This document shows, in pieces, positions 26,713 to 34,979 of a stretch of 64,000 bases of DNA; positions within the stretch are counted from its first letter, which is position 1; each line of letters opens with the position of its first letter. The stretch is from Marispirochaeta aestuarii. GTDB taxonomy: Bacteria; Spirochaetota; Spirochaetia; JC444; Marispirochaetaceae. The position numbers and the translations under genes were made by a program. Below the pieces are notes generated by a model. The model had not been told where the DNA came from and did no database searches. It worked only from the letters and a program-made list of their open reading frames with translations. The stretch lies in assembly GCF_002087085.1 (NCBI RefSeq), contig NZ_MWQY01000009.1, positions 1-64,000 on the forward strand, read 5' to 3'.

Positions 26713-27756
26713 TTACAGCCCCTGAGCTGCCGTACGCACCCACTCTTCAATCGCCGTATAATGCATATCGAAGGCCTCAAGTTTACCGGCGATTTCAACG
26801 AGACACAGATCCTTTCCGTCAGGAATGATCGCCAGAGCGTAGACATACTCCTCCTGCCCGTAGGGAAGCAGCCAGCGCAGCATAAAACCCCGCTTTCCGC
26901 TGTTCCCAAGCCGTATGCCGTCTCCCCGCTGCTCATAGCCCGATTCCACCAGATACTTTGTGACTGCCGACTGCCAGAAGCTGAGATCCATGGAGGGTTC
27001 GGGCCTCACCTCCCTTACCCGTATCCGGACCCCGTCGGGGGATACCGCACGAAAAAGCCGGGAATCCCGGTAGACGGAAAAACCTTCGGGTCCCTCATTA
27101 ACCGGGGCAAAACGGGGCAGCCAGGTAAATCGCCGTTTCTGCGGCTCGTCCTCCATAAAGCTGTAAAAATCGAGGCTGTTTATCCAGGTAAAACTGGAAA
27201 ACTTTCCGTTGTCAGGAAAATGCCCCTGACTCCGCAGATTCAGACGGACAGCGGCAAAGCGGATGTTGTTCTTCAGCTGGGAAATTCTTGCTCGCAGACT
27301 TTCGATTTCACTGATCAGATCGCGAATCTCCCGCTCTATGGCCAGGGTACCGGAAAAATCAGCTCCGCCAAGAAGCTCAAGATTCCGGGACAGAACCTCC
27401 TCCCGGGATGAAAGGGAAGCTTCAGTCCTCTGCAGTTCTTCGCTGAGGTCGGAGGCGATCAGCGTATATTCCTGAAGCTCTTCACCGAATCCTTTGAGCC
27501 TCTCCTGTATTCCCTCAAGCAGGCCGAAGGGCAGACGCCCCTCCACGTATTCTCCGTGACGGGCGGTAAAGTATCCGCCGGAGGACTCAAACCATTCCAC
27601 GATACGGTCCCCCGCAGCATCAGAATCATAGACCACCAGACGTGCTTCCACATGGTATGAAACGGAAGCCGTGTCCTCACTCTCGGCGAAGGATACAGTG
27701 GACAGGATACCGCACAGAACGAAAAGGATGCCCCACAGTCGTGTTCTTACCGTCAC
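26713..27756 (-). CDS. DUF4349-type secreted protein (second of a pair)
   Basis: 347 residues with a signal peptide (about 1-24, ending VSFAES). The domain opens with VSYHVEARLVVYDSDAAGDRIVEW and GGYF and continues into a coiled coil (about 105-165, ERQ-type heptads with SEELQRTEASLSSREEVL). The layout matches DUF4349 lipoproteins, whose role is unknown. It is paralogous to the next gene upstream and overlaps its stop by 4 nt (GTGA), so the two are coupled. It lacks the lipobox Cys of its partner, so one copy may be soluble. Confidence 0.75.
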   Translation of the reverse strand: MTVRTRLWGILFVLCGILSTVSFAESEDTASVSYHVEARLVVYDSDAAGDRIVEWFESSGGYFTARHGEYVEGRLPFGLLEGIQERLKGFGEELQEYTLIASDLSEELQRTEASLSSREEVLSRNLELLGGADFSGTLAIEREIRDLISEIESLRARISQLKNNIRFAAVRLNLRSQGHFPDNGKFSSFTWINSLDFYSFMEDEPQKRRFTWLPRFAPVNEGPEGFSVYRDSRLFRAVSPDGVRIRVREVRPEPSMDLSFWQSAVTKYLVESGYEQRGDGIRLGNSGKRGFMLRWLLPYGQEEYVYALAIIPDGKDLCLVEIAGKLEAFDMHYTAIEEWVRTAAQGL

Positions 27757-28916
27757 GGCAGCACCTCCATAAGCGCGGCATGGAAGCTTTCCATCAGGGA
27801 AGGAGAGTCGCTTTCAGGAAAAACCCCTTCCGCAATATAGAGCTCACCTTTACGGGGAACCGCGTAAACCTCGTACCGGAACCCCGGACTGCCGGGGATA
27901 CGGCAGCTTACGCCGTAGATCGGCTCATTTCCGGCCAGTTCCATGGGGACAAGCTCCGCAAACAGGGGTGTCAGGTAGTAGAGCATGCTCTTCTGCCAGA
28001 ACATGGCATCCCCGTCGGGTTCATTCGGGATGCTCCCGAGTCGAACGATGGAGCCCCCGGCGCCCTCGGCATAGAAGGCCTCCCCCTGAGGCGGATCCTT
28101 AAAGACCGCGAAATCGGCCCCCAGATCGAGGGGAAGCCTTTTGGCCAGCCGCGGCAGGGTGACAGCAAAGGGATCCAGCTCCCTCATCCAGGAAAAAGGA
28201 ATCCGTTCCCGGGCCTCCCCCTGAGAGGCGGTACGGGATTTCAGGGCAATACTGACCCTGGAGAAGGCAATTCTGGACCGGAGAGTCATCAGCTGTGCCT
28301 CCTGGGCTTCGATGGTTTCGGTCAGACGCCTGATTTCCCGGAGAATCTTAAGACGCTCCTCCGTATCTTCCGCCCTTTCCAGAAGCAGATACAGTCTCTC
28401 CCTGGCCTCTGTGGCCAGACGAAGCCGGGTCTCCGTATCAGCGAGGCGATCGGTTACGTCGAAGGCATCGATTCGTTTGTCCAGAACCTTGCCCACGGAT
28501 TCCAGATCCCGGAGGAATCCGAGAAATCCCGCCGCCGGGACCCTGACGATGATACTGTCCGGGTAGATACCGTCGATCCGACCATCAAGCTCCTTTGCCA
28601 TGGACTCAATTCTCTTTAAAGCCTCATCAGTTCTGGTAACCTCCAGCTCGACGGAAGCAGAGTATATTCTCTGACGTGAGGCTGGTGTGGGTTCAGGGGC
28701 TTGTGCGGCATTGGAAAAGGAGACCGCCATAGAGTCAGAGGCGGCTTCAGGCATCGGGGCGCTTCGGCCTGCGGCCTTTTCCATGAGGGGGGCTTCAAAC
28801 TCCGCCTGGAACGTATCCTGAGGGGGTGAAGCCACGCAGGAAGCAAACAGCAGCACAGAAAGGATAAAACATGCGGACAGGAATATCCGCATGTTCAGGG
28901 GATTCGCTTTTATCAT
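27753..28916 (-). CDS. DUF4349 lipoprotein (first of a pair)
   Basis: 387 residues. The signal sequence ends in a lipobox LFASC (Cys about 26), so it is lipid-anchored. The domain starts RIYSASVELEVTRTDEALKRIES with LDGRIDG and goes on through SIIVRVPAAGF into a coiled coil (about 155-215). Its partner at 26713-27756 repeats the same plan. The first ATG (28916) has no ribosome site; the ATG at 28892 would keep the lipobox. A gene pair of this kind suggests two chains meeting through their coiled coils at the envelope. Confidence 0.78.
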   Translation of the reverse strand: MIKANPLNMRIFLSACFILSVLLFASCVASPPQDTFQAEFEAPLMEKAAGRSAPMPEAASDSMAVSFSNAAQAPEPTPASRQRIYSASVELEVTRTDEALKRIESMAKELDGRIDGIYPDSIIVRVPAAGFLGFLRDLESVGKVLDKRIDAFDVTDRLADTETRLRLATEARERLYLLLERAEDTEERLKILREIRRLTETIEAQEAQLMTLRSRIAFSRVSIALKSRTASQGEARERIPFSWMRELDPFAVTLPRLAKRLPLDLGADFAVFKDPPQGEAFYAEGAGGSIVRLGSIPNEPDGDAMFWQKSMLYYLTPLFAELVPMELAGNEPIYGVSCRIPGSPGFRYEVYAVPRKGELYIAEGVFPESDSPSLMESFHAALMEVLP

Positions 28917-28959
28917 GTTTCAACTATATCTCATAATACCTGATATTTGAACAGTCTCC

Positions 28960-29172
28960 TCAGGCGTTCTTTTCGAGGCGGGACCTCTCCTTCATGGCTT
29001 CCTTGACCGCTTCGGCTGTAATAAATCCCTTACGCACCGCAATGCGTCCGAAGGCTTCATAATCGTCCTCGTCCAGGTTTTTCTGTTCTTCCGCCACAGC
29101 CCGCTCTTCTTCCACTGAGAGCAGTCCTCTGGCAACCAGAAACTTTCCTATGGGTACTCTTTTTTTCTTCAT
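28960..29172 (-). CDS. Small protein of two MshEN-like half-repeats
   Basis: 70 residues made of two similar units: IGKFLVARGLLSVEEERAVAEEQ (about 7-29) and FGRIAVRKGFITAEAVKEAMKER (about 42-64). The pattern, hydrophobic-G-x2-hydrophobic-x-x-GLIT then an acidic helix, is that of the N-terminal domain of type II secretion and pilus ATPases (MshEN, which binds cyclic di-GMP in MshE). Here it stands alone. The start at ATG 29172 has AAAGGAG 8 nt upstream. It follows the DUF4349 pair in position but is divergent from RlmKL. Cyclic di-GMP binding is only a guess. Confidence 0.65.
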   Translation of the reverse strand: MKKKRVPIGKFLVARGLLSVEEERAVAEEQKNLDEDDYEAFGRIAVRKGFITAEAVKEAMKERSRLEKNA

Positions 29173-29297
29173 ACTAACCGCTCCTTTACGCATTCCGCGT
29201 ATTTTTTCAACCTTTATGGTTTGATTGTCGTCAGCTTGCCGGTTCCGGTTGATACCACCCCTTGAGGTGTGCCGGAGTTACCATCTATAGTACAGCA

Positions 29298-31436
29298 ATG
29301 CAAATGCTTTCTGTCCGTGCAATCCCCCTGCCCCATTGCGAAGATCTCCTTTCTGCAGAGATCAGCCGGATGGGAATCACCGTTACCGCTTCCGGACCCC
29401 GGGGTGTGGAGTTCTCCGCGGCATTCGAACCAGTCTACCGACTCCTAATGGAGAATCGTAGCGCAACTCGCATTATAATTCCAGTTTCGTCCTTTACTAT
29501 AGATACTGCCGATGAGCTCTACGGGCAAATTCGGAATATCCCCTGGGAGGATCATATCTCCCTGGATTCAAGCTTCCGCATTGACGGAAACGTAAAAAGC
29601 AGCCTTTTCCGGCATACAAATTTTCCGGTTCTGAAGATCAAGGACGCCATAGTCGACCGCCTGAGAGAAATCTTCGGGAGCCGCCCGGACGTGGATACCG
29701 ACAAACCCGGCACCATCCTGGCTGTCCGTATCCATCATCAGGAGGTGGATATATCCGTTGACATCGGCGGCGGGAGCCTTCATCGACGGGGTTACCGCGG
29801 GAAAGGAATCCCCGCCCCCTTACGGGAGAACCTGGCAGCGGCCGTTCTCTACCGGGCGGGCTGGCCTGAAACAGCGGCATCGGGAGGCGGATTCTACGAT
29901 CCCTTCTGCGGAAGCGGCACCCTCTGCATAGAAGCGGCCATGATGGCGGGGGGAATCGTTCCCGGTCCCCTGCGTCCCGATCAGGGAGGACTGGGCTGGC
30001 GTCAGCACGACCGGGAGCTTCTGGAAAGACTCCGAAAAGAATACCTTCTGTCAAACAGGGAGGCCTGCAACAGGCTGGCAAAGTCCCCTGTCTCCATTGA
30101 AGGCAGCGACATAGACCCGGCAGCCGTCAGCATCGCCCGAAAAAGCGTCCTGCGTGCCGGGCTCGAGGGAATCGTGCATATTCACGAATGTCCGGTTCAC
30201 AAAGCCTCTCCCCGACGGGGAACCGTGCCGGGACTGATCGCGACCAATCCCCCCTACGGCGAACGACTGGAGACGAGTACCCAGGCGGAGATCATCTATA
30301 CGGATCTGGGACTCAGCGCCCGCCGCGCTTTTCCGGGCTGGAGGATATCCTTCCTCTCTCCGGACAAGGAGCTGGGCCTCGCCACAGGCATACAGGCTGA
30401 AAAGGTGCACAAGCTTGCCAACGGACCGATCCCGGTACAGCTTGTCCACGCGAAAATTGAAGAGTACAGCCCCTCCCAGGGCACACAGATGTTCATGAAC
30501 CGGCTCAGGAAGAACCGTAAGGCCCTGAAACGCTATATAGCTGATGGCCCGGTCAGCTGCTACCGCCTCTACGACAAGGACATGCCGGAATACGCCTTTG
30601 CCGTGGATATCTATGAAGAAAAGTGGTGCCATCTGCAGGAATACGCCGCCCCGGCCCAGATTGAAGACCGGGCAGTCCGACGCCGTCGCAGGGAGGCAGT
30701 TGAAGGGCTTATACAGTATCTGGACATCGGTTCGGAGGGGATATTCCTGAAGGAACGTCGGAAACTCGGCGTCAGCGATCGTTACGGACGGCAGAATCCC
30801 TCGGACACTGGGAGCGGACGCCTGATCTGCCGTGAAGGGGATCTTCGTTTCTTCGTCAATTTTTCCGAATACCTGGATACCGGTCTCTTTCTCGACAGCC
30901 GGGAGCTGCGACGGATTATCCGCGACCTTTCGAAGGGGAAACGTTTTTTGAACCTATTCGCCTACACCTGCAGCGCCACTGTAGCAGCCGCCGCGGGAGG
31001 GGCTGAATCCAGCCTGAGCGTGGATGCCTCTTCCCGTTACCTCCAATGGGGACAGGACAACCTTCGTCTCAACCGCATGGATACGGGAAAACACCGCATA
31101 CGGCAGGCGGACAGCATCGATTTCCTCCGTTCCGCCGCCAGAGGGAAAGAACGCTTCGATCTGGCCTATATCGATCCTCCCACCTACTCGAATTCCAAGG
31201 ACCGGCGGCGGGACTTTGATGTGCAGAGAGATCACAGGGAACTCATTGATCTGACGTCGAAAATCATGCGCCCCGGGGGAACGATTATCTTCTGTACCAA
31301 CTTCAGCCGCTTTGAACCGGATGCGGAACTTTTTGACCGGTATAAGGTGGAAGAACTCAGCTCAAAAAGCATACCCCCGGATTTTTCCCGGCGCAGCAGG
31401 ATTCATCGGTCCTTCCGAATCGACATTTCTGCATAA
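29298..31436 (+). CDS. rlmKL: 23S rRNA (guanine) methyltransferase RlmKL, bifunctional
   Basis: About 712 residues, the usual fusion length. An N-terminal THUMP region (about 40-150) leads to the RlmL methyltransferase (YDPFCGSGTLCIEAAMM, TNPPYGERL), which makes m2G2445. The C-terminal RlmK half (FLNLFAYTCSATVAAAAGG, YIDPPTYSNS) makes m7G2069. The start is taken as ATG 29298, where the protein begins MQMLSVRAIPLPHCED; the frame is open to a TTG at 29262, and neither has a strong ribosome site. It is the first gene of the long plus-strand block. Confidence 0.93.
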   Translation: MQMLSVRAIPLPHCEDLLSAEISRMGITVTASGPRGVEFSAAFEPVYRLLMENRSATRIIIPVSSFTIDTADELYGQIRNIPWEDHISLDSSFRIDGNVKSSLFRHTNFPVLKIKDAIVDRLREIFGSRPDVDTDKPGTILAVRIHHQEVDISVDIGGGSLHRRGYRGKGIPAPLRENLAAAVLYRAGWPETAASGGGFYDPFCGSGTLCIEAAMMAGGIVPGPLRPDQGGLGWRQHDRELLERLRKEYLLSNREACNRLAKSPVSIEGSDIDPAAVSIARKSVLRAGLEGIVHIHECPVHKASPRRGTVPGLIATNPPYGERLETSTQAEIIYTDLGLSARRAFPGWRISFLSPDKELGLATGIQAEKVHKLANGPIPVQLVHAKIEEYSPSQGTQMFMNRLRKNRKALKRYIADGPVSCYRLYDKDMPEYAFAVDIYEEKWCHLQEYAAPAQIEDRAVRRRRREAVEGLIQYLDIGSEGIFLKERRKLGVSDRYGRQNPSDTGSGRLICREGDLRFFVNFSEYLDTGLFLDSRELRRIIRDLSKGKRFLNLFAYTCSATVAAAAGGAESSLSVDASSRYLQWGQDNLRLNRMDTGKHRIRQADSIDFLRSAARGKERFDLAYIDPPTYSNSKDRRRDFDVQRDHRELIDLTSKIMRPGGTIIFCTNFSRFEPDAELFDRYKVEELSSKSIPPDFSRRSRIHRSFRIDISA

Positions 31437-31492
31437 GACTGGCGTTCAGAATCCTTGCACAGATTCTGCATGGAGAGTAGGATAAGGAAAGT

Positions 31493-32260
31493 ATGAAAGA
31501 GAACAACTTGGAAAAGCTCGCGGTGCTTATCGATGCCGACAATGCTCAGGCTTCGATTATCGACGGGCTCCTGGCGGAGATTGCCAAATACGGGACCGCC
31601 AGCGTAAAAAGGATATACGGCGACTGGACAAGCCAGAAACTGCGAAGCTGGAAGGAGACCCTTCTGGATTATTCCATTCAACCTATACAGCAGTTTAGCT
31701 ACACCACCGGCAAAAACGCTACGGATTCGGCCATGATCATCGACGCCATGGATCTGCTGTACACCGGAGACATTGACGGTTTCTGTATAGTCTCCTCGGA
31801 TTCGGACTATACCAAGCTCTGCGCCCGATTACGGGAAGCAGGTAAAACGGTATACGGCTTTGGAGAAAAGAAGACTCCCAAGCCTTTCGTTGCCGCGGTC
31901 GACAAATTTATCTACACAGAGATACTCCGGGAATACTCCGAGGAGGAAGAGGATGACGAGGAGACCAGCAACAAGCGGCGGATGACCATAAACGAACTGC
32001 GCCAGGACTCCAAACTTGTCCATATTCTGCGAACGGCAGTGGAAGCCTCGGCCGACGATTCCGGATGGGCCTACCTGGGGAACATCGGCCAGAACATAGC
32101 CAAGAAAACCCCGGACTTTGACCCCAGAAACTACGGTTTCAAGAAACTGAGTGATCTTATAACAGCCACCAATCTTTTTGAAATAGAAGAGAAGGTTCAG
32201 AACAACGCCCCGGGTAAACAGATTTACTTCAGAAGGGCTCCGCGGAAAAAGCGTAAATAG
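31493..32260 (+). CDS. NYN-domain nuclease with OST-HTH/LOTUS-like C-terminus
   Basis: 255 residues. The NYN domain (a PIN-like nuclease of the LabA/DUF88 group) shows LAVLIDADNAQA (about 9-20, metal-binding Asp pair), KNATDSAMIIDAMD and FCIVSSDSDYTKL. An acidic linker (YSEEEEDDEE) leads to an OST-HTH region ending in NYGFKKLSDLITATNLFEIEE (about 215-235). Proteins of this plan bind or cut RNA. The gene lies 56 bp after rlmKL with AGGATAAGG-type spacing to its ATG; possibly both serve RNA metabolism. Confidence 0.88.
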   Translation: MKENNLEKLAVLIDADNAQASIIDGLLAEIAKYGTASVKRIYGDWTSQKLRSWKETLLDYSIQPIQQFSYTTGKNATDSAMIIDAMDLLYTGDIDGFCIVSSDSDYTKLCARLREAGKTVYGFGEKKTPKPFVAAVDKFIYTEILREYSEEEEDDEETSNKRRMTINELRQDSKLVHILRTAVEASADDSGWAYLGNIGQNIAKKTPDFDPRNYGFKKLSDLITATNLFEIEEKVQNNAPGKQIYFRRAPRKKRK

Positions 32261-32275
32261 GATCTTGATGGTCTG

Positions 32276-32304
32276 AAAAAAATAAGCCGGTCGAACGACC
32301 GGCT
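32276..32304 (-). terminator. Terminator between the convergent NYN and small membrane protein genes
   Basis: AGCCGGTCG (32285..32293) pairs with CGACCGGCT (32296..32304). On the minus strand the stem is followed by TTA and a run of seven T. It overlaps the last base of the small ORF stop, so it acts for that gene, and probably also slows the NYN transcript. Confidence 0.8.
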
Positions 32305-32441
32305 CAGGCTCCTTCTTTCTGATCCTCCAGGGGATCTTTCTCTTCGCTGTTCCATCTGAAGAGTCCAAGGAAAATACATCCGAAAATACTTCCAAATAAA
32401 ATCATGTATCCCACAGAAAACGCTGCATCGAGCATTAACAT
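32304..32441 (-). CDS. Small membrane protein, 45 residues
   Basis: The frame reads MLMLDAAFSVGYM, then a hydrophobic span ILFGSIFGCIFLGLF, then RWNSEEKDPLEDQKEGA. It is a single transmembrane helix with a charged C-terminal tail. GGGAG lies about 3-8 nt before the two possible ATGs (32441 and 32435), a plausible promoter (TTGTAA-N16-TATGCT, 32469..32496) lies upstream, and a terminator follows. All three signals fit a real gene. I recognise no family. Confidence 0.65.
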   Translation of the reverse strand: MLMLDAAFSVGYMILFGSIFGCIFLGLFRWNSEEKDPLEDQKEGA

Positions 32442-32468
32442 TTCTCCCTGGTCTTTTTCGCTGAATAG

Positions 32469-32496
32469 AGCATATCACACTTTATGGAAATTACAA
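32469..32496 (-). promoter_or_regulatory. Candidate promoter of the 45-residue membrane protein
   Basis: TTGTAA (32496 to 32491) and TATGCT (32474 to 32469) on the minus strand, 16 bp apart, 28 bp before the first ATG. Moderate match to sigma-70 sites. Confidence 0.5.
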
Positions 32497-32638
32497 AAGA
32501 TGTTCATGTGGATATATTGTGAATAATGTGTTGATACCTGAACGGGCGTGTAGTTTTCGTTGTTTCCACTTGCCCATGAATAGAAGGAGGGGTAGACTGT
32601 TTCCTGACAAAGACTCTGCTGTAAAGTGAGGAATTTTC

Positions 32639-33832
32639 ATGAAAATCGTCTTTGCTACCGACACCTATTGGCCACGATGCAACGGGGCGACCGTCTCCAT
32701 AGACGCATTTAAACGGGAATTCGAAAAGATGGGCCATGAAGTTCACATCATCGCCCCGGAATATCCAAACATGAAAAACACCTCCGATCCAGGCATTCAT
32801 CGGTTCAAATCCTTCCAGTTTATCTTCAGCCCGGAGGACCGTCTGGTCTGGAAAACTGAGCGATGGAAGATTTTCCGGCTCCTTAAAAGTATTCAGCCCG
32901 ATATCATTCATTGCCAGACCGAGTTTGACCTTTCCATGATGGTCCTGAAATACGGACATAAACGGAATATTCCGGTGGTCTTTACCTGTCATACCTACTG
33001 GGAAGAGTATATCAACCTCTACCTCCCTTTCCCCGACAAGATCGGGCGCCAGGTGGCCCGGAGCATGCAGCGCACAGCCCTGAAGTCCGTGGACCGGGTT
33101 ATAACCCCTACCGAACCGATGAAGCAGGTACTGCTCTCCTACGGGATAAAAAAGCAGATTGACGTGCTTCCCACGGGAGTTCCGGAAGAGGAGTTCGGGA
33201 ATGTGGACCGGGAAGAGACCAGAAAAAACTCCTTTCTTTTTGCGGATTATCCCTTTTTGAAGGACCATCCGATTCTGCTGTACGTAGGGAGGGTCACCAG
33301 GGAAAAGAATATGGATTTTATTCTGGATCATTTCAGGATAATCCAGGAAACCCATCCCGAAACACGCCTCGTGATTACCGGAGGAGGCCCATATCTGGCG
33401 GATCTGAAGAAGCGGGCGGTCAGAGAAAACCTGAGCGACAGGATAGCCTTTACCGGCTATGTGCCAAGGGACCGGGTAAAAGAACTCTACGCTCTGGCAA
33501 ATGTTTTCGTTTTTGCTTCGAAAACGGAGACCCAGGGTCTGGTAACAATAGAAGCCATGATGAGCGGAACACCTGTGGTGGCCATCGGAGAAATGGGAAC
33601 CAGGATTGTGATGAACGGCGACAACGGCGGTTTTATGGTGCCCGAGGATCTCCAGCTCTTTTCCGCCAGGGTTCGGGAGCTGCTGGACGATCCGGATTTA
33701 TGGAAGCGAAAATCCCTGGAAGCCAGGGAGTATTCCAGAAACTGGAGCAGCCGCAGCATGGCAGAAACCCTGAACGCAATTTATCTTGAGCTGATCGAAA
33801 AGAAACGTGAAGAGCAGGCTCGAACACCTTGA
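32639..33832 (+). CDS. GT4-family glycosyltransferase (likely diacylglycerol glucosyltransferase)
   Basis: 397 residues in GT-B fold. The N-terminal half (VFATDTYWPRCNGATVSID, HCQTEFDLSMMV, VFTCHTYWEEY) and the C-terminal nucleotide-sugar site (LYVGRVTREKNMDFIL, ASKTETQGLVTIEAMMSGTPVV with the E-x7-E pair) follow GT4 enzymes. The start resembles the 1,2-diacylglycerol 3-glucosyltransferases that make membrane glycolipids, as in other spirochaetes; the acceptor is inferred. GAGGAA precedes the ATG by 6 nt. cysE begins 31 bp after the stop. Confidence 0.88.
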   Translation: MKIVFATDTYWPRCNGATVSIDAFKREFEKMGHEVHIIAPEYPNMKNTSDPGIHRFKSFQFIFSPEDRLVWKTERWKIFRLLKSIQPDIIHCQTEFDLSMMVLKYGHKRNIPVVFTCHTYWEEYINLYLPFPDKIGRQVARSMQRTALKSVDRVITPTEPMKQVLLSYGIKKQIDVLPTGVPEEEFGNVDREETRKNSFLFADYPFLKDHPILLYVGRVTREKNMDFILDHFRIIQETHPETRLVITGGGPYLADLKKRAVRENLSDRIAFTGYVPRDRVKELYALANVFVFASKTETQGLVTIEAMMSGTPVVAIGEMGTRIVMNGDNGGFMVPEDLQLFSARVRELLDDPDLWKRKSLEAREYSRNWSSRSMAETLNAIYLELIEKKREEQARTP

Positions 33833-33863
33833 CAGACCGGAGGTAAGGCCGGAGAGTAGGAGT

Positions 33864-34745
33864 ATGGACAAGCTTCGTAAATGGCTGGATACCTCCCTGC
33901 CTGATGTTGTCAGCCAGATCGAGAAGAGTATCAACTCGGAATACCATCTGGAAGACGACGATTCCCTGTCGATTACCGCCCGGGACGAGATATACCGAAT
34001 TCTGGATACCCTTCATTCCGTACTTTTTCCAGGTCGCTATGGGGTCCGCTGTCCCGCCACCGGCGAAGACCTCCACTTTTTCCTGCACACCTCCCTTCTG
34101 GAGGCAGCTGCCCTCCTGAAGCAGCATCTGAACAGGATTTTCTCCAGGGAGACCAAGGACGAGGACCAGCGGGAAGAGCGGGTAACCCGGGTTATATCCA
34201 CCCTCTTTCAGGATCTTCCGTCGATTCGGGGACAGCTTATCGACGACATCCGCTCCGCCTACGACGGAGACCCGGCGGCGGCTTCCTTTGATGAGATTGT
34301 CCTGAGTTACCCCTTTATCGAGGCCATAGCGACACACCGCGTGGCACACTGTCTCTACCGACAGAAGGTCCCGATTATTCCGAGAATCATGAGCGAACGG
34401 GCTCATTCAAAAACCGGGATAGATATTCATCCCGGAGCCCGGATCGAACCCGGGTTTTTTATCGACCACGGCACGGGTGTTGTAATCGGAGAAACCTGTA
34501 CCATCGGCCGGAATGTAAAAATCTACCAGGGGGTTACCCTGGGGGCCCTTTCTCCCTTCGACAAGGACGGCACGCCTAAAAGAGGTCTGAAGCGTCATCC
34601 GGATATTGAGGACGACGTCATTATCTACGCCAACGCTACCATTCTGGGCGGTAAAACCGTCATCGGCAAGGGCTCGGTTATTGGGGGAAACACATGGATT
34701 GTAAGCTCCGTAGCTCCAGGTTCAGTTATCTACAATAAGGAATGA
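33864..34745 (+). CDS. cysE: Serine O-acetyltransferase
   Basis: About 293 residues. The N-terminal helical part (about 1-160) precedes the left-handed beta helix with hexapeptide repeats. The active site shows the Asp and His pair in FIDHGTGVVIGE, then QGVTLGALSPFDKDG and RHPDIEDDVIIYANATILGG. It makes O-acetylserine for cysteine synthesis. At this length and with the extended N-terminal part it matches the longer bacterial forms. The start at ATG 33864 has AGGAG 3 nt upstream; the frame runs open further upstream into the glycosyltransferase gene. Confidence 0.93.
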   Translation: MDKLRKWLDTSLPDVVSQIEKSINSEYHLEDDDSLSITARDEIYRILDTLHSVLFPGRYGVRCPATGEDLHFFLHTSLLEAAALLKQHLNRIFSRETKDEDQREERVTRVISTLFQDLPSIRGQLIDDIRSAYDGDPAAASFDEIVLSYPFIEAIATHRVAHCLYRQKVPIIPRIMSERAHSKTGIDIHPGARIEPGFFIDHGTGVVIGETCTIGRNVKIYQGVTLGALSPFDKDGTPKRGLKRHPDIEDDVIIYANATILGGKTVIGKGSVIGGNTWIVSSVAPGSVIYNKE

Positions 34746-34756
34746 CACAATCTTTA

Positions 34757-34802
34757 TACCTACATTTATGTATATATAAACATAATTACCTACATTTTTG
34801 TA
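34757..34802 (+). promoter_or_regulatory. Two identical palindromic boxes upstream of amtB, exactly 30 bp apart
   Basis: TACCTACATTTATGTA (34757..34772) and TACCTACATTTTTGTA (34787..34802) agree at 15 of 16 positions and start exactly 30 bp apart, close to three helical turns, so both face the same side. Each contains an inverted repeat (TACAT/ATGTA in the first, CTACA/TGTAG in the second). They lie 121-166 bp before the sigma-54-type -24 element. This is the usual distance for enhancer sites bound by an NtrC-like activator. The sequence differs from the enterobacterial NtrC site. Confidence 0.7.
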
Positions 34803-34922
34803 GCTAAAGAAAATAACAGATACATTCCTGAGGGCCGGATAAGCTTAGTCTTCATAAACCGTCTCCTGTTAATTATTTGTGCAGCAAAGACTTATTTGTT
34901 GACACCCAATCCAGGCAAAACT

Positions 34923-34938
34923 TGGCATGTCTCCTGCA
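34923..34938 (+). promoter_or_regulatory. Sigma-54-type (-24/-12) promoter of amtB-glnK
   Basis: TGGCATGTCTCCTGCA matches the consensus TGGCACG-N4-TTGCA at all but two fixed positions and keeps the required 10-bp gap between GG and GC. It ends 41 bp before the amtB ATG. Ammonium transport and PII genes are classic sigma-54 targets, and paired upstream boxes lie at enhancer distance. Confidence 0.75.
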
Positions 34939-34979
34939 TTAACAAAGATGAATTGAACACATCCTTTGTGGAGGAGTCT

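Noticed and set aside
34741-34820. A-T rich direct repeats as a CRISPR-like array
   Set aside because: Only two copies exist, each is an inverted repeat, and they sit at enhancer distance from a sigma-54-type promoter; a regulatory site explains them better.
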